Positions 51,085 through 59,963 are shown, numbered from the stretch's first letter. The stretch is DNA of 64,000 bases from Sutcliffiella cohnii (GCF_002250055.1 NZ_CP018866.1:1046501-1110500); one strand, 5' to 3'. Notes: generated by a model from the letters alone, not told the origin. Made by a program: numbers and translations.

Positions 51085-51900
51085 GTTTCGTTTAAGAGAA
51101 TCGTAGTATTGTAAATTGTCTTTACCAAGTTTCTCTCTTTCGATCTCCAAATAGCATAGCTCATCAAAATCAACGTCAACAACTTTTTCACTAATATCTA
51201 ATTCAATTCTATGAGGATTTACCTTATATAGTTTTCCTTCTTGTTCTTTTTCAATATTTTCTGCCCTCACGTATACAAAACAGCCGATATAGCTTTCAAT
51301 CAATTGGTAGAGCTTCAATCCGAAAAACAAATTCAATAAAAACGGACTTTTAGATACTACTTCTCCAAAGTGGAGCATGAGAGAATATCTTAAACGTGAA
51401 TCAATATTAATTAACTCGTTACTTAATTGGCGAGAGGTTATTTCTGTATCTATATGTTTTACAAGTAGTATTCGTTGAAACGGAATGAAAACAACGTTTT
51501 TTACTTCTGTTTCTAAAATAATGAAATCTAAGCCTGCATCTATCATTTTACCTTGGATAGGTTCAATACAGTTTTCTTTACACTTGAGTTTTACTAACAC
51601 GTAACTATTACTAAGTTTTTTAAATTCTTCTTGAATCGACCGTAGGTTTTCGGAACCTCTATCAGACGCTAATGATAATAAAAGCTCATTTGCTCTTTCG
51701 ATACATTCGGTTAATTCAGCTAGCTCTTCCGAAGAAAAAGATGAAGTTGGAGAAGGAATCATAGGCTGAATAATTCTTTCTGGACATTTGCAGTTCGAGC
51801 AATAGTAATGTTCAGTAAATAACGAATCGCATTTTAGACATTTAAACGAGTTATCACTGTTAAGATGCTTAACAGAATTAATCTGTTTGATTGGTTTCAC
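51079..51900 (-). CDS. MnxD-like paralogue with N-terminal zinc ribbon
   Basis: The GTG start at 51898-51900 follows AGAGGGGG. The product of 273 residues opens with a zinc ribbon (FKCLKCDSLFTEHYYCSNCK), then a helix ELTECIERANELLLSLASD and a beta module (GKMIDAGLDFIILETEVKNV). A later LRYSLMLHFGEVVSKSPFLL stretch and a second beta module (GCFVYVRAENIEKEQEGKLY) complete it. The order and the HFGE(V/T)xSK motif are shared with the plus-strand protein at 52986, so the two are paralogues. A SigK-like promoter lies upstream. It is probably part of the mnx-type spore-surface system. Confidence 0.65.
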   Translation of the reverse strand: MKPIKQINSVKHLNSDNSFKCLKCDSLFTEHYYCSNCKCPERIIQPMIPSPTSSFSSEELAELTECIERANELLLSLASDRGSENLRSIQEEFKKLSNSYVLVKLKCKENCIEPIQGKMIDAGLDFIILETEVKNVVFIPFQRILLVKHIDTEITSRQLSNELINIDSRLRYSLMLHFGEVVSKSPFLLNLFFGLKLYQLIESYIGCFVYVRAENIEKEQEGKLYKVNPHRIELDISEKVVDVDFDELCYLEIEREKLGKDNLQYYDSLKRNK

Positions 51901-51921
51901 CCCCCTCTATAGATATATACC

Positions 51922-51949
51922 TATTATATGGAAACGAATGGTTTTTCGT
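51922..51949 (-). promoter_or_regulatory. SigK-like promoter (minus strand)
   Basis: On the minus strand AC (51948-51949), 17 bases and CATATAATA (51922-51930) fit CATA-N3-TA exactly. It lies 21 bases before the GTG start of the MnxD-like paralogue. Confidence 0.55.
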
Positions 51950-52060
51950 ATGGGCATTTGCAAAACAGACGATTTTATAAATTTGTATTAAACCTAATAG
52001 TGAATAATGGCAAGCATTTCCATCATAGAGTTGAATGATGACTATGAAGAGGTGAACAAA

Positions 52061-52480
52061 ATGGGGACACAATTGCTTGGCTATTTGTTATTAGGAAATG
52101 TGTTAATTCTTTCATTAATATATATTTATATTTTCAAGATTCGTAAGTTAATTGGGTTTCAATTGGGAATGAGTATATCGAGTGTTTCAGGGGGATTAAT
52201 AGGAATTATTACAGGAGTAATATTAATTTACCAATTTCCATTAAAGTTTGTCACTGTAACAATCATAACTACTCTAATGAGTATGTTTGTAGGCGCAATT
52301 TTCGGTGCATTATTCGACTACCAAACGTTGCTAGTAGGCTACGGTAATGGGGTGATGACCGGGATAATGGCACCTATGATAGGGGCAGCTGCAAAGGGGA
52401 GTTTGCCGTTTCTATTATTTTTAGAAGGTGTTTTTTTATTTACCCTTATATTACTTATTATCTCTGCAAAGAGGACGTAG
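52061..52480 (+). CDS. membrane protein A of the mnx-like operon
   Basis: The ATG 52061 follows GAGGTGA. The product of 139 residues has four or so membrane helices (LLGYLLLGNVLILSLIYIYI, ISSVSGGLIGIITGVILIYQ) and a glycine-rich repeat-like stretch VGAIFGALFDYQTLLVGYGN followed by GVMTGIMAPMIGAA. The stretch recurs in the next gene, so the two arose by duplication. Position suggests equivalence to MnxA or MnxB of Bacillus SG-1, but I cannot verify it. No clear SigK box was found for this strand; CATAGAGTT at 52024 is a weak candidate. Confidence 0.65.
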   Translation: MGTQLLGYLLLGNVLILSLIYIYIFKIRKLIGFQLGMSISSVSGGLIGIITGVILIYQFPLKFVTVTIITTLMSMFVGAIFGALFDYQTLLVGYGNGVMTGIMAPMIGAAAKGSLPFLLFLEGVFLFTLILLIISAKRT

Positions 52481-52501
52481 CTTAAAAAGGATGTGTCCTG
52501 T

Positions 52502-52957
52502 ATGTATTGGATATGGTTTTTCATCTTTTTAAACTGTTTGGTGGCATTAATTACGTATCGAATACTCTTTAGGAAAAGGAGATTGTTTAGTGAGCGTTAC
52601 GGGATGATCATCGCAATGACTTGTAGTGGTGTAATAAGCTTAATTATTTCTATGTTAGTACAATTTACGATGGAAGTACAAATCGCTACTTTCTTAACTG
52701 TAATATGTTGTGTCATTGTAGGGGCCTTTTTCGGTGCACTTGTGACATTCCAATCGATCTTGGCAGGAGTATTAAACGGAATTGTAGGTAGTTTAATGGG
52801 TAATATGCTCGGTGCTGTCGTGAAGGATCCTACTATTTGTAGTTTACCAGTTTCTTACCTTAATACGGTAGAAGAAAATATGTTAATTTTCGGTGTTTTT
52901 GGCACTCTCTTAACTTGTATTACAATGTCTTTAGTTTATTTTTCTTTAAAAGTATAA
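52502..52957 (+). CDS. membrane protein B of the mnx-like operon
   Basis: ATG 52502 lies ten bases after AAAGGA; a GTG at 52493 overlaps that site. The product of about 151 residues has four membrane helices. Its central part VGAFFGALVTFQSILAGVLN followed by GIVGSLMGNMLGAV parallels the same region of the preceding gene, showing a paralogous pair. It precedes the MnxD-like gene by 28 bases. A role in delivering or anchoring the oxidase to the spore surface is conjecture. Confidence 0.65.
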   Translation: MYWIWFFIFLNCLVALITYRILFRKRRLFSERYGMIIAMTCSGVISLIISMLVQFTMEVQIATFLTVICCVIVGAFFGALVTFQSILAGVLNGIVGSLMGNMLGAVVKDPTICSLPVSYLNTVEENMLIFGVFGTLLTCITMSLVYFSLKV

Positions 52958-52985
52958 CATTATCCGTCCATAAGGAGGACTATGG

Positions 52986-53786
52986 ATGACAGAATATGAA
53001 AAGGTACAGCAATCTAAAAAAAGGCTGCTTTTAAATGAGTATCAAACTAAACTGTGGAACCGAATAGAGTCAGAAGAGAAAAAAAACGACACGGTAAATA
53101 ATTTCTATATGAAAAATGGAGATGGGTTAACTTCACCCACCTCACCTAATACAACGGAAGAACTGCGATTAATGATGGAATATATTGATCGAGCTAACAT
53201 CTTCCATCTTTCAAATCAAAACGCAGGTAGAGGGAGGTTACTAAAATTACGTAAGTTTTTTAAATCAAAAAGAAATCAGCAAGTAGAAATATTTATTAAC
53301 AGTGATGAAGAACCAATTTATAAAGAAGGAAAAGTCAGTGCAGTAGGACGTGATTTTGTCATGCTCACTAATTTAAAAGATAGAATATGGATCGGTTACG
53401 ATACTATTGAATCGGCCAATATTCCATTTGGCATTCCGAATTACTCCAATACACATCAGCATTATTTATTTGATAATAATTTAAGAAAAAAATTACTTTA
53501 TCATTTTGGTGAAACGATATCAAAGCGTGATACGTTAAAACAATTGTTTTTCGAAGAAACGTTACAAACAAATTTGCAATCTTGGAAAGATACGTGGGTT
53601 ACAGTTTACCTCCGAGATCAGACAAAAAAGGTAGGTAAAATCGTGAATAGCCAAGAAGGGAAAATATTAATTACATTTTTTGGAGAGAGCGTTCATATCC
53701 ATTTAAAAGAAGTGAAGTTTATTGAAACAATTCGATTACTTTCATTAATTAACGTAACTATACAGACAATTATGAAAAAAAGTTAA
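52986..53786 (+). CDS. MnxD-like protein
   Basis: The product of 266 residues is soluble and basic. It contains ELRLMMEYIDRANIFHLSNQ, a beta module GKVSAVGRDFVMLTNLKDRI, then LRKKLLYHFGETISKRDTLK and a second module WVTVYLRDQTKKVGKIVNSQ. The order repeats the minus-strand paralogue at 51079 without its zinc ribbon. Its position directly before mnxE suggests MnxD of the SG-1 operon. Function is unknown. AAGGAGG precedes the ATG, and the following gene starts 18 bases after its end. Confidence 0.65.
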   Translation: MTEYEKVQQSKKRLLLNEYQTKLWNRIESEEKKNDTVNNFYMKNGDGLTSPTSPNTTEELRLMMEYIDRANIFHLSNQNAGRGRLLKLRKFFKSKRNQQVEIFINSDEEPIYKEGKVSAVGRDFVMLTNLKDRIWIGYDTIESANIPFGIPNYSNTHQHYLFDNNLRKKLLYHFGETISKRDTLKQLFFEETLQTNLQSWKDTWVTVYLRDQTKKVGKIVNSQEGKILITFFGESVHIHLKEVKFIETIRLLSLINVTIQTIMKKS

Positions 53787-53804
53787 CGAAAGGGTGATGA
53801 CCGA

Positions 53805-54179
53805 GTGTCTCAAAAAAAGAAAGAAAATAAGAAGGAAGAGAGAAAAAAAGATAAGGATGTGCACTTTAAAAACGAAATAACGGTAAATATTGAAAATATA
53901 AATGATCCATTAGTCGAAACGCTGCAAAACTTATTAGGAGAAAGTATTTTAATAGTAACCTCATCCGATCAACTTAACTTATTTGGGCAAACATTCCGTC
54001 CTGTCTTTTGTGGCACCATTATGAATGTATCTCAAGGAGATGTAACGTTATTTCCAGTCAATATAAAAATGATTAACGCACCATTTTTTCAGTTTCCCAC
54101 ACCATTAAATATCCCACTAGAAAAGATAGCTCACTTTACTCCAAATTTTGATTGTAATCAACGAATTCCGTTAACATAA
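53805..54179 (+). CDS. mnxE: MnxE-like small subunit of the Mn oxidase complex
   Basis: The GTG start follows AAAGGGTGAT. The product of 124 residues has a Lys/Glu-rich head, then VNIENINDPLVETLQNLLGE and the barrel-like RPVFCGTIMNVSQGDVTLFP with NAPFFQFPTPLNIPLEKIAH. Size, order (just before mnxF and mnxG) and this core agree with MnxE. MnxE forms with MnxF a multimer that binds copper and supports the oxidase MnxG in Bacillus PL-12. The identity rests on context and recollection of the family. Confidence 0.65.
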   Translation: MSQKKKENKKEERKKDKDVHFKNEITVNIENINDPLVETLQNLLGESILIVTSSDQLNLFGQTFRPVFCGTIMNVSQGDVTLFPVNIKMINAPFFQFPTPLNIPLEKIAHFTPNFDCNQRIPLT

Positions 54180-54214
54180 CATTCCTGATTTTTTATAAAA
54201 GGGGGCAATGAAAA

Positions 54215-54523
54215 GTGAAAGAACAACCTTCATTTACGGAAATTACACTGCCATCAATAAACGATGTACATGACGAAGCATTAATAAATGAATTTACAAA
54301 TGGGATAGGTAAAAAAGTATTCATTTTAACTCCTTCTTTTCCGTTTGTATTTATCGGAAAAATAGAAGATGTTGTTGCCGATAGTGTAGTCGTAAATACA
54401 GAAGTAACGACGATAGGAGAACTTGAAAATCGAAAGTGGTTTGTCCATATTCACCAAATTGAAGTGTTTTATATTGAGCAAAAAGGAATGCCTAGAATAC
54501 CAGAATTGAAAGATGATCTATAG
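54215..54523 (+). CDS. mnxF: MnxF-like small subunit of the Mn oxidase complex
   Basis: The GTG start follows GGGGGC. The product of 102 residues, the reported size class of MnxF, has LINEFTNGIGKKVFILTPSF, then PFVFIGKIEDVVADSVVVNT and WFVHIHQIEVFYIEQ, again one small barrel-like module. It parallels the MnxE-like neighbour (an IGKKVxIL and VFIGxIxDV pattern), so the two subunits appear paralogous. Histidines in VHIHQIE could bind copper. It is 15 bases from mnxG. Confidence 0.65.
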   Translation: MKEQPSFTEITLPSINDVHDEALINEFTNGIGKKVFILTPSFPFVFIGKIEDVVADSVVVNTEVTTIGELENRKWFVHIHQIEVFYIEQKGMPRIPELKDDL

Positions 54524-54538
54524 GAAGAGGGAGGACTT

Positions 54539-57500
54539 ATGAAACGAGAATTCCATGTTGTGGCAATCCCAATTCGTATCGTCCTAAATAATTTTGGTGA
54601 TTATAATGAAACTGGTATGATGTACGTTTTAAAAGAAAATGAAGAAAAAGTAAAAAAATTAGTAGAAAAAAATCCATTTACACCTGTTGATTTAGTGCAA
54701 CCTCTCGTAATACGAGCAAATCAAGGAGATACGGTTGATATACTATTTGAAAACAAAATCAAATATGCAACTGGTATGCATTTTCATGAGGCGGACTATA
54801 ATGTTTTAGATTCAGATGGAGCGAATGTAGGCTATAATCCTAGTACATTAGCAGAACCAGGTGAAAAGATTCTGTATCGCTTGAAGTTTAATCATGAAGG
54901 TGTGGCACTATTTTCAGACTTAGGAAACCCTGATAGTAGTGATGAGGGAACTAGTATTAATGGCTTATTCGGTTGTTTGTTTATTCAGAAAAGAGGGTCT
55001 TGGTGGACAGATCCAGAAACCGGAGGACCTATTAAAAGTGGGATGAATGCTGATATTCATCATCCGTTTGCTCCATCATTTCGTGAATATGGTTTTATTT
55101 TTCATGATGAAATGTCCACAAAAGATATGACTGGTAATCGACCGTTAGACCCGGTTACAAATCAAGAAAGAGAATCCACCCATGCTATCAACTACCGTTA
55201 TGAACCGATGCAAAATAGACAAAAATTAATTGAAGAGGGAGTCGTTTGTCCAGAATGTGAAGGGGAAGAAGTGCATCATGACTCTTGGGTTTTTGGAGAC
55301 CCGGCAACACCAATCTTCCGTGGTTATCGTGGGGACCCAGTAAAGTTTAGACTCGTCCATGCTGGTGTAAAAGAAACACACGTATTTCATTACCATAGTC
55401 ATAGTTTTTTTAGAGACCCTTTGAATACAGATTCTGACGTGTTTGATGCGATATCTGTAAGTCCCCAATCATGGTATACGATTGACACACTATATGGATT
55501 AGGGTCCTTAGTAGGGGCTTTCGGAGACTTTATTCTACATTGCCACTTGTATCCTCATTTCGGAGTGGGGATGTGGGCTATAAATAGAGTATTTGATACA
55601 CTTCAAGATGGCAGCCAATGTTACCCAAATGGGGTTCCGATCAAACCATTGCAACCACTACCTGACCGACCTTGTCCACCGAAACCAACGAAAGAAAAGC
55701 CAGGTTTTCCTAACTTTATTCCTGGTAAAGTTGGTTGTAAAGCTCCACGTCCACCGTTAAGTATAGTAGGTGGAAGAGGGCTAACAGAGCTGGAGAGAAA
55801 TGCAGCTGTACCAAATGCAAGGCCAGGTGCTGTATTTACGGATCCATGTATTATTGAAGAAAATCCTGCAGTTCAAGAAATGAATGTTTCACTTATTGAG
55901 CTCCCTATCGTTTATAATCGGCAAGGATGGAACGATCCAAAAGGTAGGATTTATGTACGTGATGAGGATTTAGAAGATGTATTATCAGGGAAAAAACAAC
56001 CGGAACCTCTAGTTATTCATATGAACGCTGGTACATGTTTATCAGTGAATTTTACTAATCGTCTACCTGAAATAGCCGGGGGAGATGCATTCCAGTTAGT
56101 GACTAGAACATATGAATCTTCTTTTCACGTTCATTTTGTAAAATTTGACGTGTTAGTTAGTGACGGCTCTAACGTAGGTTGGAACTATGACTCTAGTGTT
56201 CTTCCAGGTGAAACGATTACTTACGAATACTTTGCAGATGTTGAACTAAAGGCATGGTTTTTTCATGACCATCTATATGCAAGCTATCATCAACAACATG
56301 GAGTCTTTGGCTCAACCGTTGTTCATGGAAGATTTTCAAAAGTTCTTGATTCTAAGAGTGGGGATGAGGTAGAAGTAGGTGCCCAAGTTACAGTCACTCA
56401 TCCTTTAATTCCTGATTATAGAGATTTTGTATTAATGGTGCAAGATTTTGCGCTTTTATTCGACGAAAAAGGTCTTCCATTAAATCCACCAGAATTTCCC
56501 GGCTCTCAAGATGATCCAGGTGTGTTTGGGGTTAACTACAGAAATGAACCATTACAGTTCCGTTTAGGAGAGGATTGTGACCCTGCGTATTCCTTTAGTT
56601 CCTACGTAAAAGATGATCCAATTACACCGATATTGCACTGTTACGAAGGAGACCCTATTAGAATACGTATTCTTCAAGGTGCACAGGAAGAATCACATAG
56701 CTTTAATGTTCACGGTTTAAGGTGGAAAAAGGAACGGCCTGATGTTGAGACGGAATTCCAGGCACAAGAGCATATAGGTATTTCAGAATCTTTTACTTTT
56801 GAAATGGAAGTTCCAAACTCTGGAGACTATTTATGGACATTTGAAACAGAAGAGGATCTTTGGAACGGTTGCTGGGGGTTAATTAGAGCTTATGATGAAG
56901 AGGTGGATTTTTTAATACCGTTAGAAGATCGCCCGAGTCCACCGGAACGAACGAAGCCGTTGCCTACTTTTACAGGAAAACCACCTAAACGTGCAGAGAA
57001 AATAGAGGTTTTTGCACCTGAAAATGCACCAGTAAAAGTTTTTGACATTGTCGCATTTCACACACCTATACAATATAGCAAGTGGGGAGAAAACGACCCT
57101 TTTGGTATTATATTTGCCTTGAAGGAAGATATGCAAGATATTCTAGCGGGCAAAAAAAAGCCAAAACCTTTAATTTTACGGGCAAATCAAGGTGACGTAG
57201 TAGAAGTTAATTTAACAAGTTATTTAGAGCGTGGTAACTTTCCGTTTCCTGATGGAATATGGCCATATCCACCTGTAAAAGAACAAGCGTTTTATCCGCC
57301 GTCATTAAGAATTTCTTTGCATCCACAGCTCATCCAGTATGACGTCAAAACTTCAGCTGGTGAAACGGTGGGCTTTAATCCAGACCAAACAGCTGGTCCA
57401 GGTGAAACAGTAACCTATAAATGGTATGTTGATTTACCTGTTGGTGCTTGTGGTATGTGGGATATGGCAGACATTAGAAACCATCGTTCTTTAGGTACAT

Positions 57501-58207
57501 TTGGGACGTTTATCGCTGAACCGAGAGGAACGAAATTATTAAACGCAAGTACTCGAAAGCCTGCTGTTATAACAAACGAAAATATTATACTGCAGCATCC
57601 ATTTTTACCAGAAATACGTGAATATACCCTCATTATGTATGATGGAGCTAGACTTGAAGATAAGCGAGGAAAAGTAATCATCGATCCTATTGATGGTATT
57701 TTAACTGGGGTTGATCCAGATGATCTAGGTGACATCGTTGATACGTATGACAACGGATCAAGAGGCTTTAACTATAGAACGGAGCGATTAATAAATCGTT
57801 ATAAACGAAACCAAGTGTTCAAACATTTATTTAGCTCTCTTGTACATGGTGACCCATCAACGCCATTATTAGAGGCGTATGTTGGTGATCCTATAACAAT
57901 AAGATTGGTAAACCCTTCAGAAAGAAGGCGAGCTCATACTTTTCACCTACATGGGCATTATTGGAATACAGATGATAAAGATATATTTGCTCAAATAAAA
58001 TCAATTGAAGATCATATTGTCCTAGGATATGCAAGAGATTTAGGAGTACATTATGGGGCTGGCGGCTTTTATAACCTACCTGGTGATTACATGTACCGGT
58101 CAGGTAATATTCGGTGGGATCTTGAACAAGGAATGTGGGGGATATTACGAGTTCATAGTGAAAAACAAAAGCATTTAGCAGAATTAAAAAAGATAAAAAA
58201 GAAGTAA
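54539..58207 (+). CDS. mnxG: MnxG-type multicopper Mn(II) oxidase
   Basis: The product of 1222 residues lacks a signal peptide and has three pairs of cupredoxin domains, as in MnxG of marine Bacillus spores and ceruloplasmin. Copper motifs are visible: HFH 81-83; HYHSH 284-288; HCHLYPHFGVGM 334-345 with Cys335, His340 and Met345 as a type-1 site; HVH 530-532; HDH 576-578; and HLHGH 1136-1140. The canonical C-terminal HCH...M motif thus lies in the second domain and partner HxH motifs follow it, the permuted order known for MnxG. It should oxidise Mn(II) to Mn(IV) oxide on the spore. AGAGGGAGG precedes the ATG. Confidence 0.9.
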   Translation: MKREFHVVAIPIRIVLNNFGDYNETGMMYVLKENEEKVKKLVEKNPFTPVDLVQPLVIRANQGDTVDILFENKIKYATGMHFHEADYNVLDSDGANVGYNPSTLAEPGEKILYRLKFNHEGVALFSDLGNPDSSDEGTSINGLFGCLFIQKRGSWWTDPETGGPIKSGMNADIHHPFAPSFREYGFIFHDEMSTKDMTGNRPLDPVTNQERESTHAINYRYEPMQNRQKLIEEGVVCPECEGEEVHHDSWVFGDPATPIFRGYRGDPVKFRLVHAGVKETHVFHYHSHSFFRDPLNTDSDVFDAISVSPQSWYTIDTLYGLGSLVGAFGDFILHCHLYPHFGVGMWAINRVFDTLQDGSQCYPNGVPIKPLQPLPDRPCPPKPTKEKPGFPNFIPGKVGCKAPRPPLSIVGGRGLTELERNAAVPNARPGAVFTDPCIIEENPAVQEMNVSLIELPIVYNRQGWNDPKGRIYVRDEDLEDVLSGKKQPEPLVIHMNAGTCLSVNFTNRLPEIAGGDAFQLVTRTYESSFHVHFVKFDVLVSDGSNVGWNYDSSVLPGETITYEYFADVELKAWFFHDHLYASYHQQHGVFGSTVVHGRFSKVLDSKSGDEVEVGAQVTVTHPLIPDYRDFVLMVQDFALLFDEKGLPLNPPEFPGSQDDPGVFGVNYRNEPLQFRLGEDCDPAYSFSSYVKDDPITPILHCYEGDPIRIRILQGAQEESHSFNVHGLRWKKERPDVETEFQAQEHIGISESFTFEMEVPNSGDYLWTFETEEDLWNGCWGLIRAYDEEVDFLIPLEDRPSPPERTKPLPTFTGKPPKRAEKIEVFAPENAPVKVFDIVAFHTPIQYSKWGENDPFGIIFALKEDMQDILAGKKKPKPLILRANQGDVVEVNLTSYLERGNFPFPDGIWPYPPVKEQAFYPPSLRISLHPQLIQYDVKTSAGETVGFNPDQTAGPGETVTYKWYVDLPVGACGMWDMADIRNHRSLGTFGTFIAEPRGTKLLNASTRKPAVITNENIILQHPFLPEIREYTLIMYDGARLEDKRGKVIIDPIDGILTGVDPDDLGDIVDTYDNGSRGFNYRTERLINRYKRNQVFKHLFSSLVHGDPSTPLLEAYVGDPITIRLVNPSERRRAHTFHLHGHYWNTDDKDIFAQIKSIEDHIVLGYARDLGVHYGAGGFYNLPGDYMYRSGNIRWDLEQGMWGILRVHSEKQKHLAELKKIKKK

Positions 58208-58241
58208 ATGTCTTTTAAATTGTTAAAAGGTGTGAAAAATC

Positions 58242-58841
58242 TTGAAAAAGGCATTTTGGGGAGTTTTCCTATTAGTAAGCTTTGCAGGGTTTTTGACTAT
58301 TTATTTTATTTGGCCAAAAGGGGAAGATTTGCCGGTATTAGATAAAGTGAAAAACTTCCAATTAGAAGATGTTCATAGTGAAATCTATGATATTAATAAT
58401 AATAAAGTGAAATTAGTAGCATTCTTTTATACGAACTGTCCAGATGTATGTCCTTTAACGATGGTTGACTTTAAAGTACTGCAGGAAAGATTAAAAGAAT
58501 CAGGGTTATTTGGAGAAAAAGTACATTTAGTAGCTATCACATTAGATCCTGAATACGATACAGCAGAAGTGCTACAACATTATGCAAGTGCATTTGAAGC
58601 AGATTCAATTGGTTGGAAATGGCTGAGAGGAACATCAGAGGAAACATCAGCAATTGCGAAGGATTTCAATATGCAGTATGCAAAGTTGGAAAATGACTTT
58701 TTTTTGCATTCTATTACGATGTATTTATTAGATAAAAACAACAACGTCCGTGCACTTTATGATATGGCAAGTGTGAAAAATTCAGTAGATACTGAGGAAA
58801 TATTAGATGATATGAAGATATTAGTAGGTGGTACGAGGTGA
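58242..58841 (+). CDS. Sco1-like copper chaperone / thiol-disulfide protein (MnxC-like)
   Basis: The TTG start follows AAAGGTGTG. The product of 199 residues has an N-terminal membrane anchor (WGVFLLVSFAGFLTIYFIW) and a thioredoxin-like SCO domain with the copper-binding set C66-PDV-C70 and His156 (FFLHSITMYLLD). In Bacillus SG-1 the mnx operon encodes MnxC, an Sco-like protein, upstream; here the gene follows mnxG by 34 bases. It probably supplies Cu to MnxG or keeps its cysteines reduced. A role in cytochrome oxidase assembly is the alternative. Confidence 0.82.
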   Translation: MKKAFWGVFLLVSFAGFLTIYFIWPKGEDLPVLDKVKNFQLEDVHSEIYDINNNKVKLVAFFYTNCPDVCPLTMVDFKVLQERLKESGLFGEKVHLVAITLDPEYDTAEVLQHYASAFEADSIGWKWLRGTSEETSAIAKDFNMQYAKLENDFFLHSITMYLLDKNNNVRALYDMASVKNSVDTEEILDDMKILVGGTR

Positions 58842-58886
58842 AAGACCAGAATATTCTCCTCATACCTTTTTCGGGGAGGAGTACTT

Positions 58887-59936
58887 TTGAATTTATCAAA
58901 ACCGTATTTAACAACTCGAAGTTTACAACCTGAAAATCAAGAAACACCTATTCAATTCATAAAAAACAATATCATAAGTGAACGACTTTTCTTTAGAAGA
59001 AATCATTTTTCGTACCCAAACTTAACGTACTCAAGCTACTGGTTACCTGTCAATGGGCACGTAAGAAACCCCCAATTGTTTTCATTACAAAACATTATGA
59101 GCTTACCATCAAAAGCGTTAACGGTAGTACTCGAATGTGCTGGTAATAAGCGAAGTTTCTTTGAACCAAAAGTGTTTGGAGAACAATGGGAAAAGGGAGC
59201 GATTAGTCAAGGGGTATGGAAAGGAGTACCTCTAAAAACGCTTCTACAGTTAGCTCATATAAAAGAAGGAGCGTTAGAAGTAGTCGTAGAAGGATATGAT
59301 GTTGGAAAAAGAACAGACACGGATAAAGTGTACAGTTATGCTAGAAGCTTACCTATAGAGAAAGCCCTTCATGAAGACACACTTGTTGCGTATGAATATA
59401 ATGGTGGGCCAATACCATTTAAGCACGGATTTCCGTTACGATTAATAGTGCCACAATGGTATGGGATGGCATCAGTAAAATGGGTAAAACAAATAACGAT
59501 CGTAAATCGAGCATTTTCCGGCCCTTTTCAAACGGTCGACTATGTTTACTATCCGAAAAAAGATAGTGATGAAGGGGCAACACCGGTCACAACGATGAGG
59601 GTGAACTCTAGCATCAAAAAGCCGTTAGATAGAGAGATACTTACGACCGGTGTACATGAAATAAATGGAATAGCATGGACGGGAAAAGGGCTAATTGTGA
59701 AGGTGGAAATTAGTACGGATAGTGGGCAAACGTGGACGGAGGTAAAGCTGAGGAATAAAGATCAATATAGCTGGATAGACTGGTCGTACGACTGGGAAGT
59801 AGCTGAAAAAGGAGAATACACGATATTGTCAAAAGCAACTGACTCGCACGGTAGAGTTCAACGAAAAGAACCATACTGGAATAGAAAAGGATATGGATAT
59901 AATGGGATTGACCGTATTAAAGTGAAAGTTGAATAA
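58887..59936 (+). CDS. sulfite oxidase family molybdopterin-dependent oxidoreductase
   Basis: The TTG start follows GGAGGAG. The product of 349 residues has an Oxidored_molyb domain with the molybdenum-binding Cys84 in VVLECAGNKRSFF, VWKGVPLKTLLQ and FPLRLIVPQWYGMASVKW, and a C-terminal Mo-co dimerisation domain (VEISTDSGQTWTEVKL). It should use Mo-pterin to oxidise sulfite or a related substrate. No signal peptide is present. It begins 45 bases after the Sco-like gene in the same direction, so it may belong to the mnx-like transcript. Confidence 0.85.
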   Translation: MNLSKPYLTTRSLQPENQETPIQFIKNNIISERLFFRRNHFSYPNLTYSSYWLPVNGHVRNPQLFSLQNIMSLPSKALTVVLECAGNKRSFFEPKVFGEQWEKGAISQGVWKGVPLKTLLQLAHIKEGALEVVVEGYDVGKRTDTDKVYSYARSLPIEKALHEDTLVAYEYNGGPIPFKHGFPLRLIVPQWYGMASVKWVKQITIVNRAFSGPFQTVDYVYYPKKDSDEGATPVTTMRVNSSIKKPLDREILTTGVHEINGIAWTGKGLIVKVEISTDSGQTWTEVKLRNKDQYSWIDWSYDWEVAEKGEYTILSKATDSHGRVQRKEPYWNRKGYGYNGIDRIKVKVE

Positions 59937-59963
59937 AGAGAAATCTGTATGAGAAAAATTACT

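Noticed and set aside
55226..57753. Minus-strand frames inside mnxG
   Set aside because: No start signals, no motif, and the plus-strand frame is clearly the multicopper oxidase.
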